Shown here: piece after piece, positions 17,659 through 25,463 of the stretch
Layout of the letters: each line of letters begins with the position of its first letter
Position numbering within the stretch: position 1 is the stretch's first letter
Assembly (NCBI GenBank): GCA_023954375.1
Contig: JAMLIC010000002.1
Location: 124,001-188,000 of the forward strand
Direction: 5' to 3'
From: Planctomycetota bacterium
GTDB taxonomy: Bacteria; Planctomycetota; J058
Length of the DNA: 64,000 bases
The notes under the pieces: model-generated
The model's database searches: none
What the model saw: only the letters and a program-made list of their open reading frames with translations
What the model was told of the DNA's origin: nothing
Translations under genes and position numbers: made by a program

Positions 17659-19287
17659 GTGGCCGAGCGACCGCTCAAGGAGCGCCTGGGGGCGTTCGTC
17701 TACCACCCGGCGGTCAGCGTCGCGGTGGTGGTGCTGATCCTGATCTCGGTGGGGCTGGTGCTCCTGCACCTTTGGCTGCCCCCCGACGACCACCGGCAGC
17801 ACACGATCGAGCTGATCCAGACGGTGATCACCGTCGTGTTCGTGCTCGAGATCGGGCTCAAGTACCACGTCGCGCCCGACAAGCTGCGCTTCCTGGCGCA
17901 GTACTGGGTCGACATCCTGGCGATCATCCCCTGGGCGCAGAGCCTGCGCGTCCTGCGGATCCTGCGCCTCCTGCGCGTGTTCCGCGCGGCGATGATCCTC
18001 TCGCGGCGCGTGCGCTTCATGTCGGCGCTCTTCCGCTCGGCCGTGGGGGAGTACCTGGTCCTCGGCATGATCCTCGTCACGCTGCTGACCGTGGGCAGCT
18101 TCGTGCTCTCCATGAGCGAGCTGCACGAGCGGCAGCGGGCGCGGGCGGCGCTCGAGGCGGAGCCGGACCCGGCGACGCTCGTCCAGGCCAAGGTCGAGGG
18201 CGGCCGGGTGAACGAGGTCGTGCTCAGCCCGGCGGCGCTCGCCGACCGCGACGCCCTGCCGGAGCGGATCGCGGAGGCCGTGAACTGGGCGCTCGACCAC
18301 GAGCGCGCGGCCGACCTGCCGCCGCCGCAGGAGGACCTGTCGAACCCCTGGAACGCCGCCTGGGCGACGGTGTTCTTCATGGTGGCCACGGAGCCCATGA
18401 TCGGCCTGCCGCGGACGACGGTCGGCAAGGCCGTGACCCTCGCCGTCATGTTCGGCGGCATGACGACCTTCGCCATCTTCACGGGCGTCGTGACGGCGCT
18501 CATGGTCAACCGGCTGAAGCGCCGCATGGAGATCGACGACATGGACCGCTTCCACCTGACCGACCACCTGGTCCTGTGCGGCTGGAACAACCTCGTGCCG
18601 CTGATCGTCGAGGAGCTGAAGCTCAACGAGGAGGGGGCGCCGTCGGTCGTGATCGTGGCCGAGCTCGAGGAGCTCCCGCCCGAGATCACGCGCATGGACA
18701 TCGCGGCGCGCGTGTTCTTCGTCCCGGGCGACTACACGACGCCCGAGGTGCTCGAGCAGGCGCGGATCATCCACGCGCGGCGGGCGATCATCGTCGCCGA
18801 CACGACGAAGCCCCGCAGCGACCAGGACCGCGACGCCCGCACGGTGCTCGCCGCGCTCATGATCGAGCGCATGAACCCGCAGATCTACACCTGCGCCGAG
18901 CTGCTCAACCGGGCGAACGAGCCGCACCTGCGGGCGGCCGGGATCGAGGAGGTCATCACGACGTCGGAGGCGGGCGGGCACCACCTGGCCATGGCCGCCA
19001 TGCACCCCGGCCTGGCCAACGTCGTGAGCGAGCTCCTGACCTCGAAGGCGGGCGAGACGCTGCAGAAGCAGCCCGTGCCCGACAAGCTCGTCGGCAAGAC
19101 CTTCATCGCGGCGATCGAGCAGCTCAAGCGCGAGAAGAACGCCCTGCTCGTGGGGATCGAGGCGCTCGGCGCCGACGGCCCGCGCACGCCCGGCTACGCC
19201 ATGCGCGTCAACCCGCCGCCCGAGACCGTGATCGGCCCGCGCGACCACCTGGTCATCATCGTCCAGGGCGGCAACGGCAAGGCCTGA
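17659..19287 (+). CDS. six-TM voltage-gated-like ion channel with RCK/TrkA-N domain
   Basis: 542 residues. S1-S4 are visible, with S4 carrying Arg every third residue (RVLRILRLLRVFRAAMILSR), like a voltage sensor. S5 is EYLVLGMILVTLLTVGSFVL. An unusually long extracellular loop of about 85 residues precedes the pore helix (NPWNAAWATVFFMVATEPMI) and S6. The TVGYG potassium filter is absent; the aligned segment reads ATEPMIGLPRTT. The cytoplasmic C-terminus has a TrkA-N/RCK nucleotide-binding domain (LVLCGWNNLVPLIVEEL) and a TrkA-C-like end. It is probably a regulated cation channel of unknown selectivity. The thioesterase gene follows after 11 bp. Confidence 0.85.
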   Translation: MAERPLKERLGAFVYHPAVSVAVVVLILISVGLVLLHLWLPPDDHRQHTIELIQTVITVVFVLEIGLKYHVAPDKLRFLAQYWVDILAIIPWAQSLRVLRILRLLRVFRAAMILSRRVRFMSALFRSAVGEYLVLGMILVTLLTVGSFVLSMSELHERQRARAALEAEPDPATLVQAKVEGGRVNEVVLSPAALADRDALPERIAEAVNWALDHERAADLPPPQEDLSNPWNAAWATVFFMVATEPMIGLPRTTVGKAVTLAVMFGGMTTFAIFTGVVTALMVNRLKRRMEIDDMDRFHLTDHLVLCGWNNLVPLIVEELKLNEEGAPSVVIVAELEELPPEITRMDIAARVFFVPGDYTTPEVLEQARIIHARRAIIVADTTKPRSDQDRDARTVLAALMIERMNPQIYTCAELLNRANEPHLRAAGIEEVITTSEAGGHHLAMAAMHPGLANVVSELLTSKAGETLQKQPVPDKLVGKTFIAAIEQLKREKNALLVGIEALGADGPRTPGYAMRVNPPPETVIGPRDHLVIIVQGGNGKA

Positions 19288-19298
19288 CAGGAGCTCCC

Positions 19299-19715
19299 GT
19301 GCCCGACCTCGCCCCCGACGACCCGCGCCGCGCCCTCTTCGGCCAGCTCGGCTTCGACCGCTCGCTGGCCGGCATGACGCTCGAGGCGGTCGAGCCGGGC
19401 CGCGCCGTGGTGGCCCTCCCCGTGACCGACGCGGTCGTGAACATGGTCGGCACGCTGCACGGCGGGGCGATCGCGACGCTCGTCGACGACGCCGGGACGA
19501 TCGCGATCATGAGCGCGGACCAGGACGGCCGGCCGGGCGTCACGACCGACCTCAACGTCTCCTACTTCGCCGCCGCCCCCCAGGGCGAGACGGTCAAGGC
19601 CGAGGCTCGCTGCCTCAAGGCCGGGCGCACGCTGGCCTTCGTGGAGGTGGACATCAAGAGCGCCGAGGGCAAGCTCCTGGCCCAGGGCCGCATGACGAAG
19701 TTCATGGGGCGCTGA
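19299..19715 (+). CDS. PaaI-type hotdog-fold thioesterase
   Basis: 138 residues from GTG 19299, with AGGAG six bases upstream. The hotdog motif MVGTLHGGAIATLVDDAGTI contains the HGG and downstream Asp typical of PaaI/YdiI acyl-CoA thioesterases, followed by TTDLNVSYFAAAP. It would hydrolyse acyl-CoA esters in the cytoplasm. It sits 11 bp after the channel gene and is probably co-transcribed with it; no functional link is obvious. Confidence 0.88.
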   Translation: MPDLAPDDPRRALFGQLGFDRSLAGMTLEAVEPGRAVVALPVTDAVVNMVGTLHGGAIATLVDDAGTIAIMSADQDGRPGVTTDLNVSYFAAAPQGETVKAEARCLKAGRTLAFVEVDIKSAEGKLLAQGRMTKFMGR

Positions 19716-19726
19716 CCCGCGGTTCG

Positions 19727-19755
19727 TTGACGCTCCCCGGGACAGCCGTTACGAT
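19727..19755 (+). promoter_or_regulatory. sigma70 promoter of tRNA-His
   Basis: TTGACG (19727-19732), 17-bp spacer, TACGAT (19750-19755). The predicted start is about 20 nt before the mature tRNA. Confidence 0.7.
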
Positions 19756-19780
19756 CCCCGGCCGTCCCTCACGGGACTGG

Positions 19781-19853
19781 GCAGCCATAGCTCAGCTGGT
19801 AGAGCGCCTGACTGTGGATCAGGAGGTCAGTGGTTCAAACCCACTTGGCTGTA
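19781..19853 (+). tRNA. tRNA-His (GUG)
   Basis: Acceptor GCAGCCA with TGGCTGT. D arm GCTC...GAGC. Anticodon stem CCTGA/TCAGG encloses loop CTGTGGA, giving anticodon GTG (19814-19816). T arm AGTGG-TTCAAAC-CCACT. The discriminator is A73 (19853) and CCA is not encoded. A G lies at the -1 position (19780), but the usual C73 partner is missing and pair 1-72 is G-U, which is unusual for tRNA-His. Confidence 0.95.
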
Positions 19854-19861
19854 TGAGTTAA

Positions 19862-19894
19862 CGACGGGGCGCGGTCACGACCGGCGCCCCGTCG
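19862..19894 (+). terminator. strong hairpin downstream of tRNA-His
   Basis: CGACGGGGCGC (19862-19872) pairs perfectly with GCGCCCCGTCG (19884-19894). Inside the loop GGTC-AC-GACC extends the stem past one bulged base. It lies 8 bp past the tRNA. Confidence 0.7.
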
Positions 19895-20150
19895 CGCTTC
19901 CGGAGCCCGTCGTGCGCCGACGCCACGACCGACGCCACATGGACCGGGGGCGGGGCGACGAAGCTCGACGGATCCGCGAGTTCGAGGTCACCGAGCGAGT
20001 CGCTCGCGGTGCAGTGATCCGGGTCACCAATCTGCTGGCCACGCGGAATTGGCGCGACGGCCGACGTCGAGCTGGACGACAATGGGGCCCTGCCCCGACT
20101 GCCGGGTCGGCGCAGCCGCGTTGATGCGGAGGCCCGGCAGGAGGCGGAGC

Positions 20151-20603
20151 ATGACACGTGCAAAGAACGAGGACCTCTCGCGCGCGCGAGCCCAGGCGGA
20201 CGCCGCGGAGTCGCGCCGGCGGTCGGCCGACGACCGGGCTCGGGCGGAGGAGGATCTCGTCACCGACGGCAAGCGGCAGACCGCGCGCGGCGGCGCTCAG
20301 GGCCGCAAGAGCCGCGACCGGGAGCGCGCGCGCGAGGCCGAGCGGCGCCAGGCCGAGCGCGGGCGCGCAGACGACGCGCTGAGGGCGGAGCGGCGGTCCG
20401 GAGACGAGGCGGTCCTGGCCGTCGTTACCCTCCTCGCGGAGCAGACCCTGGCCCTCGAGTCGAGCCAGGCGGAGCTCGTGCGGCTGGGCAACGAGCTGGC
20501 GCGGAGCCGCGCGGCCATGTCACGCGCGCAGCAGATGCTGAGCGACCTAGGACGCGTCGCGTCGCGCTCGGACCGGCCATGCCCGCCCGAATCCTCTACG
20601 TAG
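20151..20603 (+). CDS. coiled-coil protein, Arg/Ala/Glu-rich, unknown function
   Basis: 150 residues. ATG 20151 has GGAGG/CGGAG upstream. Most of the protein is a charged helix without proline up to its C-terminal end (SRARAQADAAESRRRSADDR, AREAERRQAERGRADDALRA), then ALESSQAELVRLGNELARSR, consistent with a long coiled coil. There is no signal peptide or membrane segment. Its last 25 bases overlap the diguanylate cyclase start, so the two are translated together and may form one signalling unit. Intervening bases 19895-20150 show no gene. Confidence 0.6.
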   Translation: MTRAKNEDLSRARAQADAAESRRRSADDRARAEEDLVTDGKRQTARGGAQGRKSRDRERAREAERRQAERGRADDALRAERRSGDEAVLAVVTLLAEQTLALESSQAELVRLGNELARSRAAMSRAQQMLSDLGRVASRSDRPCPPESST

Positions 20604-21493
20604 AGGGCGACGCCGAGGCGCGGGCCAGAGTGACCGTGAGCCTCTCGCGGCTCGGCTACGCCCTCGTATGCGTCGACGACGGCCCCGCGGCGCTGCGGGC
20701 CGTCGAGACGGCTCCGCCCGATGCCGTGCTCCTCGGGCTGCGGCTCGTGGGCATGGACCCCATCGAGGTGTGCTCGCGCCTCAAGGCCCTGGCTACGGCG
20801 TTCCTGCCCGTGCTGTACCTGACCACGGAGTCGGACGTCGACGAGAAGGTGCGGGTCCTCGAGGCGGGGGGGGACGACTTCTGCGTCGAGCCCATGCGTG
20901 TCGCCGAGCTCGACGCCCGGATCCGCGTCCTCTTGCGCATGCGCGAGCGCGAGGGACGGCTGACTTCGCAGTCGAACCGCTTCCGGCTCATCGCCTACGT
21001 CGACGCCCTCACCGAGGTCGGCAACCGGCGCGCGTTCGACCGGGCCTGGACCGAAGCATGGGCAGCCCTTGCCCCTGGCCGCCGCCTGGCCCTGCTCATC
21101 ATCGACATCGACCACTTCCGACGCGTCAACCAGCTGCACGGCCACGCCGGTGGCGACGGCGCGCTGCGAGCGGTTGCGAGGACCCTGCAGACCGCCGTGC
21201 GGCACGGGGACGAGGTCTTCCGCTTCGGCGGCGAGGAGTTCGCCGTCATCGCAATCAACGCCGACCGTGCGGGCGCGCTCGCCATGGGCGAACGCATCCG
21301 CGAGGCGGTGGCGCGGTCGGACGGTCCCATCGCCCTCACCGTCTCTGTGGGCGTCGCGGTGGGCGACCTCGGGCTCGTCGGCGGCGCCGCAGCGCTCTTC
21401 GCCGCGGCCGACGGTGCGCTGCACGACGCCAAGGCGAGAGGGCGCGATCGCGTCGCGCTCGCGGAGGAGCGCGCCGGCCTCGCCGGAGTGTGA
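20579..21493 (+). CDS. diguanylate cyclase with degenerate receiver domain
   Basis: 304 residues. Residues 1-120 follow the CheY receiver fold, but the phosphoacceptor Asp is replaced by Gly53 (DAVLLGLRLVGMD) and the conserved Lys by Glu104, so phosphorylation is unlikely. Residues 135-295 are a GGDEF domain with GGEEF at 217-221 and an RxxD inhibitory site (RHGD, 208-211) exactly five residues before it. It should make cyclic di-GMP from GTP with product inhibition. Control probably comes from the overlapping coiled-coil partner rather than a kinase. Codon third positions are less strictly G/C than in neighbouring genes. Confidence 0.9.
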   Translation: MPARILYVEGDAEARARVTVSLSRLGYALVCVDDGPAALRAVETAPPDAVLLGLRLVGMDPIEVCSRLKALATAFLPVLYLTTESDVDEKVRVLEAGGDDFCVEPMRVAELDARIRVLLRMREREGRLTSQSNRFRLIAYVDALTEVGNRRAFDRAWTEAWAALAPGRRLALLIIDIDHFRRVNQLHGHAGGDGALRAVARTLQTAVRHGDEVFRFGGEEFAVIAINADRAGALAMGERIREAVARSDGPIALTVSVGVAVGDLGLVGGAAALFAAADGALHDAKARGRDRVALAEERAGLAGV

Positions 21494-21912
21494 TAGGTCC
21501 ACCCCCGGGAGGTCGGGCACTTCTCCGCGTCTGCTCTGATCGGCGCCGCGGAGCTTGGTCCTGTTGACCCACACGCGCCACGACTGCCTGGCACGTTGAC
21601 GACACAGGCACACCAGCAGCCAGCCGAGCCAGGGCGGGTGCTCATGGACCTCGACGGGAGCGCCCATGAGGGCGTGCTCGATGCGGTCGATCAGGTCCAC
21701 ACGAGCGAGCGTGCCGAGGAACCAGAGTTCGGCAAGAAGCAGAGCCGAAGGACGAACGGGCATGCCCCTCAGGCGGCGCTCGGTCAGAGCGGCCGGAGGT
21801 GCGCCGCGATCTCCCGGATCCGCGCGGCACGACACCCGACCGCCTTCGCGAGCGCGCGCCACGCCGACACGGCCTCGTTCACCTGCTCGACGACCCGCCG
21901 AGGTGAGGAGAC
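21494..21912. other. 419 bp without a convincing gene
   Basis: No frame has a clear ribosome-binding site or a recognisable domain. The only protein-like stretch is on the minus strand from ATG 21763 (VRPSALLLAELWFLGTLARV, then DLIDRIEHALMGAPVEVHEH), which runs on into the antisense of the cyclase gene. It could be a decayed gene. No transposase motif, terminal inverted repeat or copy of the tRNA-His end was seen. Confidence 0.4.
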
Positions 21913-23136
21913 TCACTCGCCCCCCGCGAGGAACGCCGCCACCTCCCCCTTCCCCTCCTCCCGGGCGATCTCGAGCGCCGTGCCGTTCGGCGACCCGGCG
22001 CGGACGTCCGCGCCGGCCTCCACGAGCGCCTTCACCGCGTCGAGCCGCCCCAGCGCCGCGGCGATCTGCAGGGCGGTGTGCCCCCGGCCCGTGCGCGCGT
22101 CGACCTCCAGCCCGAGGCCGAGGAGCCAGGGGATCGCGCCGGCGTTGCCCACCTCGGCCGCCGCGTGGAGCGCGCCGTAGCCGTCGGCGTTGACGGCCCG
22201 GGGGTCGGCGCGGCGCGCGAGCAGGGCCTCGAGCGCCTCGCGCGGCGCGCCGTGGACGACGCCGATCCCGAGCGGGAAGTTGCCGCGGTCGTCGCGCGCG
22301 CCCGGGTCGGCGCCGAGGTCGAGGAGCGTCCGGACCATCGCGACGTCGCCGCGCACGAGGGCGATCGCCAGCGGCGTGTAACCCGCGAACGTGGTCGGCG
22401 GATCGACCGCCTCGCCCCCGGCGACCAGGTCCCGGACGGCCTGCGCGTCGCCGCGGCGCACGGCCATGAGGACCGCCCCGTCGGCGCGGAGCGGCCGCGA
22501 GGGCGGCGGCGGCGCCCACCGGCGGGCCGCGCAGACGAGCCTCGAGCCGAAGACCGAGAAGCCCGCCAGGGGCGCCCGCTCGAGGGAGGCCGCCGCCTCC
22601 TCGCTGACCGGCAGGGGGAGGAGCTCGCCCAGGGCGTGGCTCCGGACCAGCCAGTCGAACACCTCCACGGCGTCTCCGAAGGAGGCCAGGTTGGCCTCCT
22701 CGCTGACCCGCAGCGCGTGCAGGACGAGCAGGTCCCCCTCCCGCCGGGCGCGGGCGCTGGCGAGCACGGCGCCCGTCCAGCTCCGCGCCGCCAGGACCTC
22801 GCCGGCCCGGTGCACGAGGACCCACTTCTCCTCCATCGCCCCCGGCGTGAAGAGGAGGCCGTCCGGCAGGACCCGGGCCGCCGGGTAGCGCAGGTCGCAC
22901 GCGATCGGCGCCAGCGACTCGACGGCGGCGGCGTCGAGCTCCAGGCCGATCGACGTCCGGCCCCACGAGACGGCGCGCGCGGCCACCTCCGGGTTCGTCG
23001 AGGCCGAGGTCAGCTCGGCGAAGACCGGCGTGAAGTCGAGCACCGGCATGCCGAACCGGTTCGCCGTGGCGTCGACCCAGACCGGGACCGCCGGCGAGGG
23101 CTGCTCGCGGCCGGACGCGGGGTCGTCGTGGGTCAT
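21913..23136 (-). CDS. ankyrin-repeat protein
   Basis: 407 residues. ATG 23136 has GGAGGAG six bases upstream. The N-terminal half is a mixed domain of unknown type (VLDFTPVFAELTSASTNPEV, GAMEEKWVLVHRAGEVLAAR). From about residue 240 there are five ankyrin units with the usual TPLAIALVRGD, GYGALHAAAEVGN and GHTALQIAAALGRLDAVKAL signatures, ending LEIAREEGKGEVAAFL. It has no signal peptide. Ankyrin repeats bind proteins; bacterial examples often act as immunity or anti-toxin factors. It is divergent from the DUF4261 gene 90 bp away. Confidence 0.85.
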   Translation of the reverse strand: MTHDDPASGREQPSPAVPVWVDATANRFGMPVLDFTPVFAELTSASTNPEVAARAVSWGRTSIGLELDAAAVESLAPIACDLRYPAARVLPDGLLFTPGAMEEKWVLVHRAGEVLAARSWTGAVLASARARREGDLLVLHALRVSEEANLASFGDAVEVFDWLVRSHALGELLPLPVSEEAAASLERAPLAGFSVFGSRLVCAARRWAPPPPSRPLRADGAVLMAVRRGDAQAVRDLVAGGEAVDPPTTFAGYTPLAIALVRGDVAMVRTLLDLGADPGARDDRGNFPLGIGVVHGAPREALEALLARRADPRAVNADGYGALHAAAEVGNAGAIPWLLGLGLEVDARTGRGHTALQIAAALGRLDAVKALVEAGADVRAGSPNGTALEIAREEGKGEVAAFLAGGE

Positions 23137-23226
23137 CCGGGCTCCTCCCCCCTCGGATCCTGGCAGCTCCCGGCCCCCCGCGCGCGGGCGTGCGGCGCAG
23201 GCGATCATCACCCCCCGGAGGCGAGG

Positions 23227-24438
23227 ATGCAGGAGGCCGAGCAGGCGACGCCGGAGCAGGGGAGCGGGGCCGCGGTCGCGTTCGTGCTCACCTCGGCCCC
23301 CGGGTGCCTGACGGCCGAGGCCGTGCGGACCGCCCATGCGACGATCGCCCCGGCGGGGCCCGCCCTCGTCCTGCAGGAGGGAGAGGGCGACGTGCTCATG
23401 TTCGCCCTGGAGGGCGTCGGGACCGTCTTCGTCGCCGCCATGCCGACGCCCGTGCCCGGCGGCGAGGCGGAGGCCGCCGCGCAGCACAGCCTCTGCGCCC
23501 TGGGCACCGGCTGGGAGCTGCCGCCCCACGCCGCCCACCTGATCGTCGGCCTCTCGCCGGAGGCGAGCGCGCCGGGCGCGCGGGGCCTCCTCGCGCTCAC
23601 CCGCGTCGTCGCGGCCGTCGCCGAGGCGAGCCAGGCCGTCGGCGTCTACTGGGGCGCGGGCGGCGTGGCGCATCCGCGCGACTTCTTCGTCGACTCCGTC
23701 CGCGAGCTCGGCGACGACGACCTCCCGCTCCCCCTCTGGCTCGGGGTGTCGGTCGCCGCCGAGGGGGACGAGGTGAGCCTCCTCAGCCGCGGCTTCCGCG
23801 CGCAGTTCGGGCTGCCCGACCTGCTCCTGTGGGCCCCACGCGGCGCGGGCGGCGACGGGCTCGAGCTCCTGTTCGACCTGCTCCTCTACGTCGCCCGCCG
23901 CGGCCAACCGATCCCGGCCGGCGAGACCGTGGGGCGCACCGAGGAGGAGCGGCTCCCGGTCGAGGTCGTCCCCTCGCCGATCGACCCGGCGACGGAGGTC
24001 TGGTCGGTCCGCTTCCCTGGAGCGGCCCCCCGCCTCGGCGACCTGCGCCTCCGCGCCCCGCGCACCCTCGAGGAGCTCTCGGGCGGCGCCGTCGCCCGCT
24101 CGTGGGACCTCGCCGAGTGGGCGCCGACCGTCGTCACCGGCCGGCGCTGGGGCTGCGCCGCGCTCACCGCCGGGCTGGCGACCGGGCTCGTGTTCACGGC
24201 CCTGAGCCGCGCCTGGCCCTGGCTCGCGCTGGCCGTCCCTTTCCTCGTCCTCGCCCTCCTCCTGCTCGCCGCCCTGCGCGAGAAGCGGTGGCTCGTGCTG
24301 CGGCGCGGCGACGAGCAGGTCGTGCTGCACCTGTGGCACGCGGGGGAGGGCGAGCCGGCGCTCGCGGCGTTCGTCGCCACGGTGCTGAGCGCCTCGAACA
24401 CCGGCGGCGACGAGCCGAAGCCGAACGGCGAGCCGTGA
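23227..24438 (+). CDS. DUF4261-like protein with C-terminal membrane segment
   Basis: 403 residues. ATG 23227 has CGGAGGCGAGG upstream. Residues 15-240 resemble DUF4261 (VFVAAMPTPVPGGEAEAAAQ, HAAHLIVGL, AVGVYWGAGGVAHPRDFFVD, LPLWLGVSV). Residues 325-365 contain a hydrophobic hairpin (WPWLALAVPFLVLALLLLAA) followed by a positive stretch, so the N-terminal domain is probably cytoplasmic at the membrane. DUF4261 has no established biochemical role. The next gene starts 22 bp downstream. Confidence 0.65.
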   Translation: MQEAEQATPEQGSGAAVAFVLTSAPGCLTAEAVRTAHATIAPAGPALVLQEGEGDVLMFALEGVGTVFVAAMPTPVPGGEAEAAAQHSLCALGTGWELPPHAAHLIVGLSPEASAPGARGLLALTRVVAAVAEASQAVGVYWGAGGVAHPRDFFVDSVRELGDDDLPLPLWLGVSVAAEGDEVSLLSRGFRAQFGLPDLLLWAPRGAGGDGLELLFDLLLYVARRGQPIPAGETVGRTEEERLPVEVVPSPIDPATEVWSVRFPGAAPRLGDLRLRAPRTLEELSGGAVARSWDLAEWAPTVVTGRRWGCAALTAGLATGLVFTALSRAWPWLALAVPFLVLALLLLAALREKRWLVLRRGDEQVVLHLWHAGEGEPALAAFVATVLSASNTGGDEPKPNGEP

Positions 24439-24460
24439 GCCGCGGTATCCTGCTCACACG

Positions 24461-24921
24461 GTGGACCGGTGCGGTCACCACCTCCAGCTCCTCCTCTGCG
24501 AGCGCGGCGTCCACCAGGTGACCGCCCCGGCGCGCGCGTCCGTCCTGTCCGACGCGGCCGGCCGCGCCGCCTGGGGGCGGATCCGCGCCCTGACGCCGGA
24601 GGAGGCGCTTCAGGACGTCGTCACGCGCTTCGCCGCCACGCCGGGCGACGACACCTGGCCGTTCGAGGACCCGCCCGTGGTCACGACGCGGCAGGTGATC
24701 GAGGGCGAGGCCGTGCTGCTCGTCACGCACGACGACGACGGCGCCTGGCAGCTCCACGCCGGCGGGCCCGCGGCCCGGGCCGACGCGCGCGTCGTGGGCC
24801 TGGGCCAGCTCGTCCGGCGCGACCCGACGCTGGCCGAGGTCGCTCGCCTGCCGCAGGGCTGGTGGCTGAGCGCGACCGGCCGGGCGCGCCGTGGCGCTGG
24901 CGGCGCGACCCCGACCGCTGA
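24461..24921 (+). CDS. hypothetical protein, interrupted by a one-base frameshift
   Basis: About 153 residues if repaired. The first frame from GTG 24461 runs well to LAEVARLPQGWW near 24870 (with TWPFEDPPVVTTRQVIEGEA and WQLHAGGP before it). The sensible end, VAERDRPGAPWRWRRDPDR then stop, is in the next frame. Adding one G to the GG run at about 24871-24872 joins them. A TATCCT hexamer (24446-24451) ends 9 nt before the GTG with no ribosome-binding site, so the transcript may be leaderless. Function is not recognised. Confidence 0.55.
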
Positions 24922-24971
24922 CGGCGACAGCCGCCGCCCCCGCCCCGGTCCTGGCGCGGAGCGGGGCCTTC

Positions 24972-25463
24972 ATGCGCGCGCCGATCGTCGTCCGCCTGAC
25001 CCTCCCGCTCCTGCGCCGCGGCGACCTCGCGCTCGCCCGGGCCGCCGGGGCGCGCCGCGGCGACGTCGCCGCGGTCCGGCGCGCGCTCGCCTGCAGCGGC
25101 CCCGAGCGGCGCTTCGCCCGGGCCCTCCTCGAGCGCCGGACCCACCTGTGGCTGCTGCGCGCCGACCAGCGCGCCTTCGCCGGGGACTTCGTCGTCGTCG
25201 ACCTCTCCCCGCCGCGCCTCGAGCGCCGCGCGGCGCTCGTGCTCGAGCTGAAGCAGGGGGCCTCCCTGGTGCGGGCGGGGTCGACGCGGCATCAGGTGCA
25301 GCACGCGGCGGCCGTCGTCGCGGCCGCGGCGCGCGCGACGGGCGCGCTCGCGCCGGCGGCGCCCTTCGAGGTCCTCGTCGGCGACCCGACGGCGTTGCTC
25401 GCCTGGCTCGGCGCCGGCGATGCCCTTGCAACGCGCGCCGCGCGGCCTACCATCCCCGGGTGA
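24972..25463 (+). CDS. hypothetical protein with possible PD-(D/E)xK-like core
   Basis: 163 residues from ATG 24972, with CGGAG about ten bases upstream; an in-frame GTG at 24891 is possible but would overlap the previous gene. The centre reads RAFAGDFVVVDLSPPRLERR, then ALVLELKQGA: an Asp on a strand, then E-x-K on the next. This spacing recalls PD-(D/E)xK nuclease-like folds, although the same motif occurs in uncharacterised myxobacterial and planctomycete proteins. Its TGA overlaps the proposed GTG start of the histidine kinase as GTGA. Confidence 0.5.
   Translation: MRAPIVVRLTLPLLRRGDLALARAAGARRGDVAAVRRALACSGPERRFARALLERRTHLWLLRADQRAFAGDFVVVDLSPPRLERRAALVLELKQGASLVRAGSTRHQVQHAAAVVAAAARATGALAPAAPFEVLVGDPTALLAWLGAGDALATRAARPTIPG
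25426..25453 (+). promoter_or_regulatory. promoter before the histidine kinase
   Basis: TTGCAA (25426-25431), 16-bp spacer, TACCAT (25448-25453), ending 6 nt before GTG 25460. It lies inside the 3' end of the upstream gene. Confidence 0.4.

Noticed and set aside
12159-17678. A 1839-codon minus-strand frame that could look like one giant kinase protein
   Set aside because: It runs through three separate genes. The thioredoxin-like and acyl-CoA enzyme genes are in other frames with clear starts and ribosome-binding sites.
21494-21763. Minus-strand gene starting at ATG 21763
   Set aside because: No ribosome-binding site, no recognisable family, and the frame runs antisense through the cyclase gene.
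19781-21912. Integrative element at tRNA-His
   Set aside because: No integrase, no direct repeat of the tRNA 3' end and no transposase were seen. It is kept only as a composition remark.
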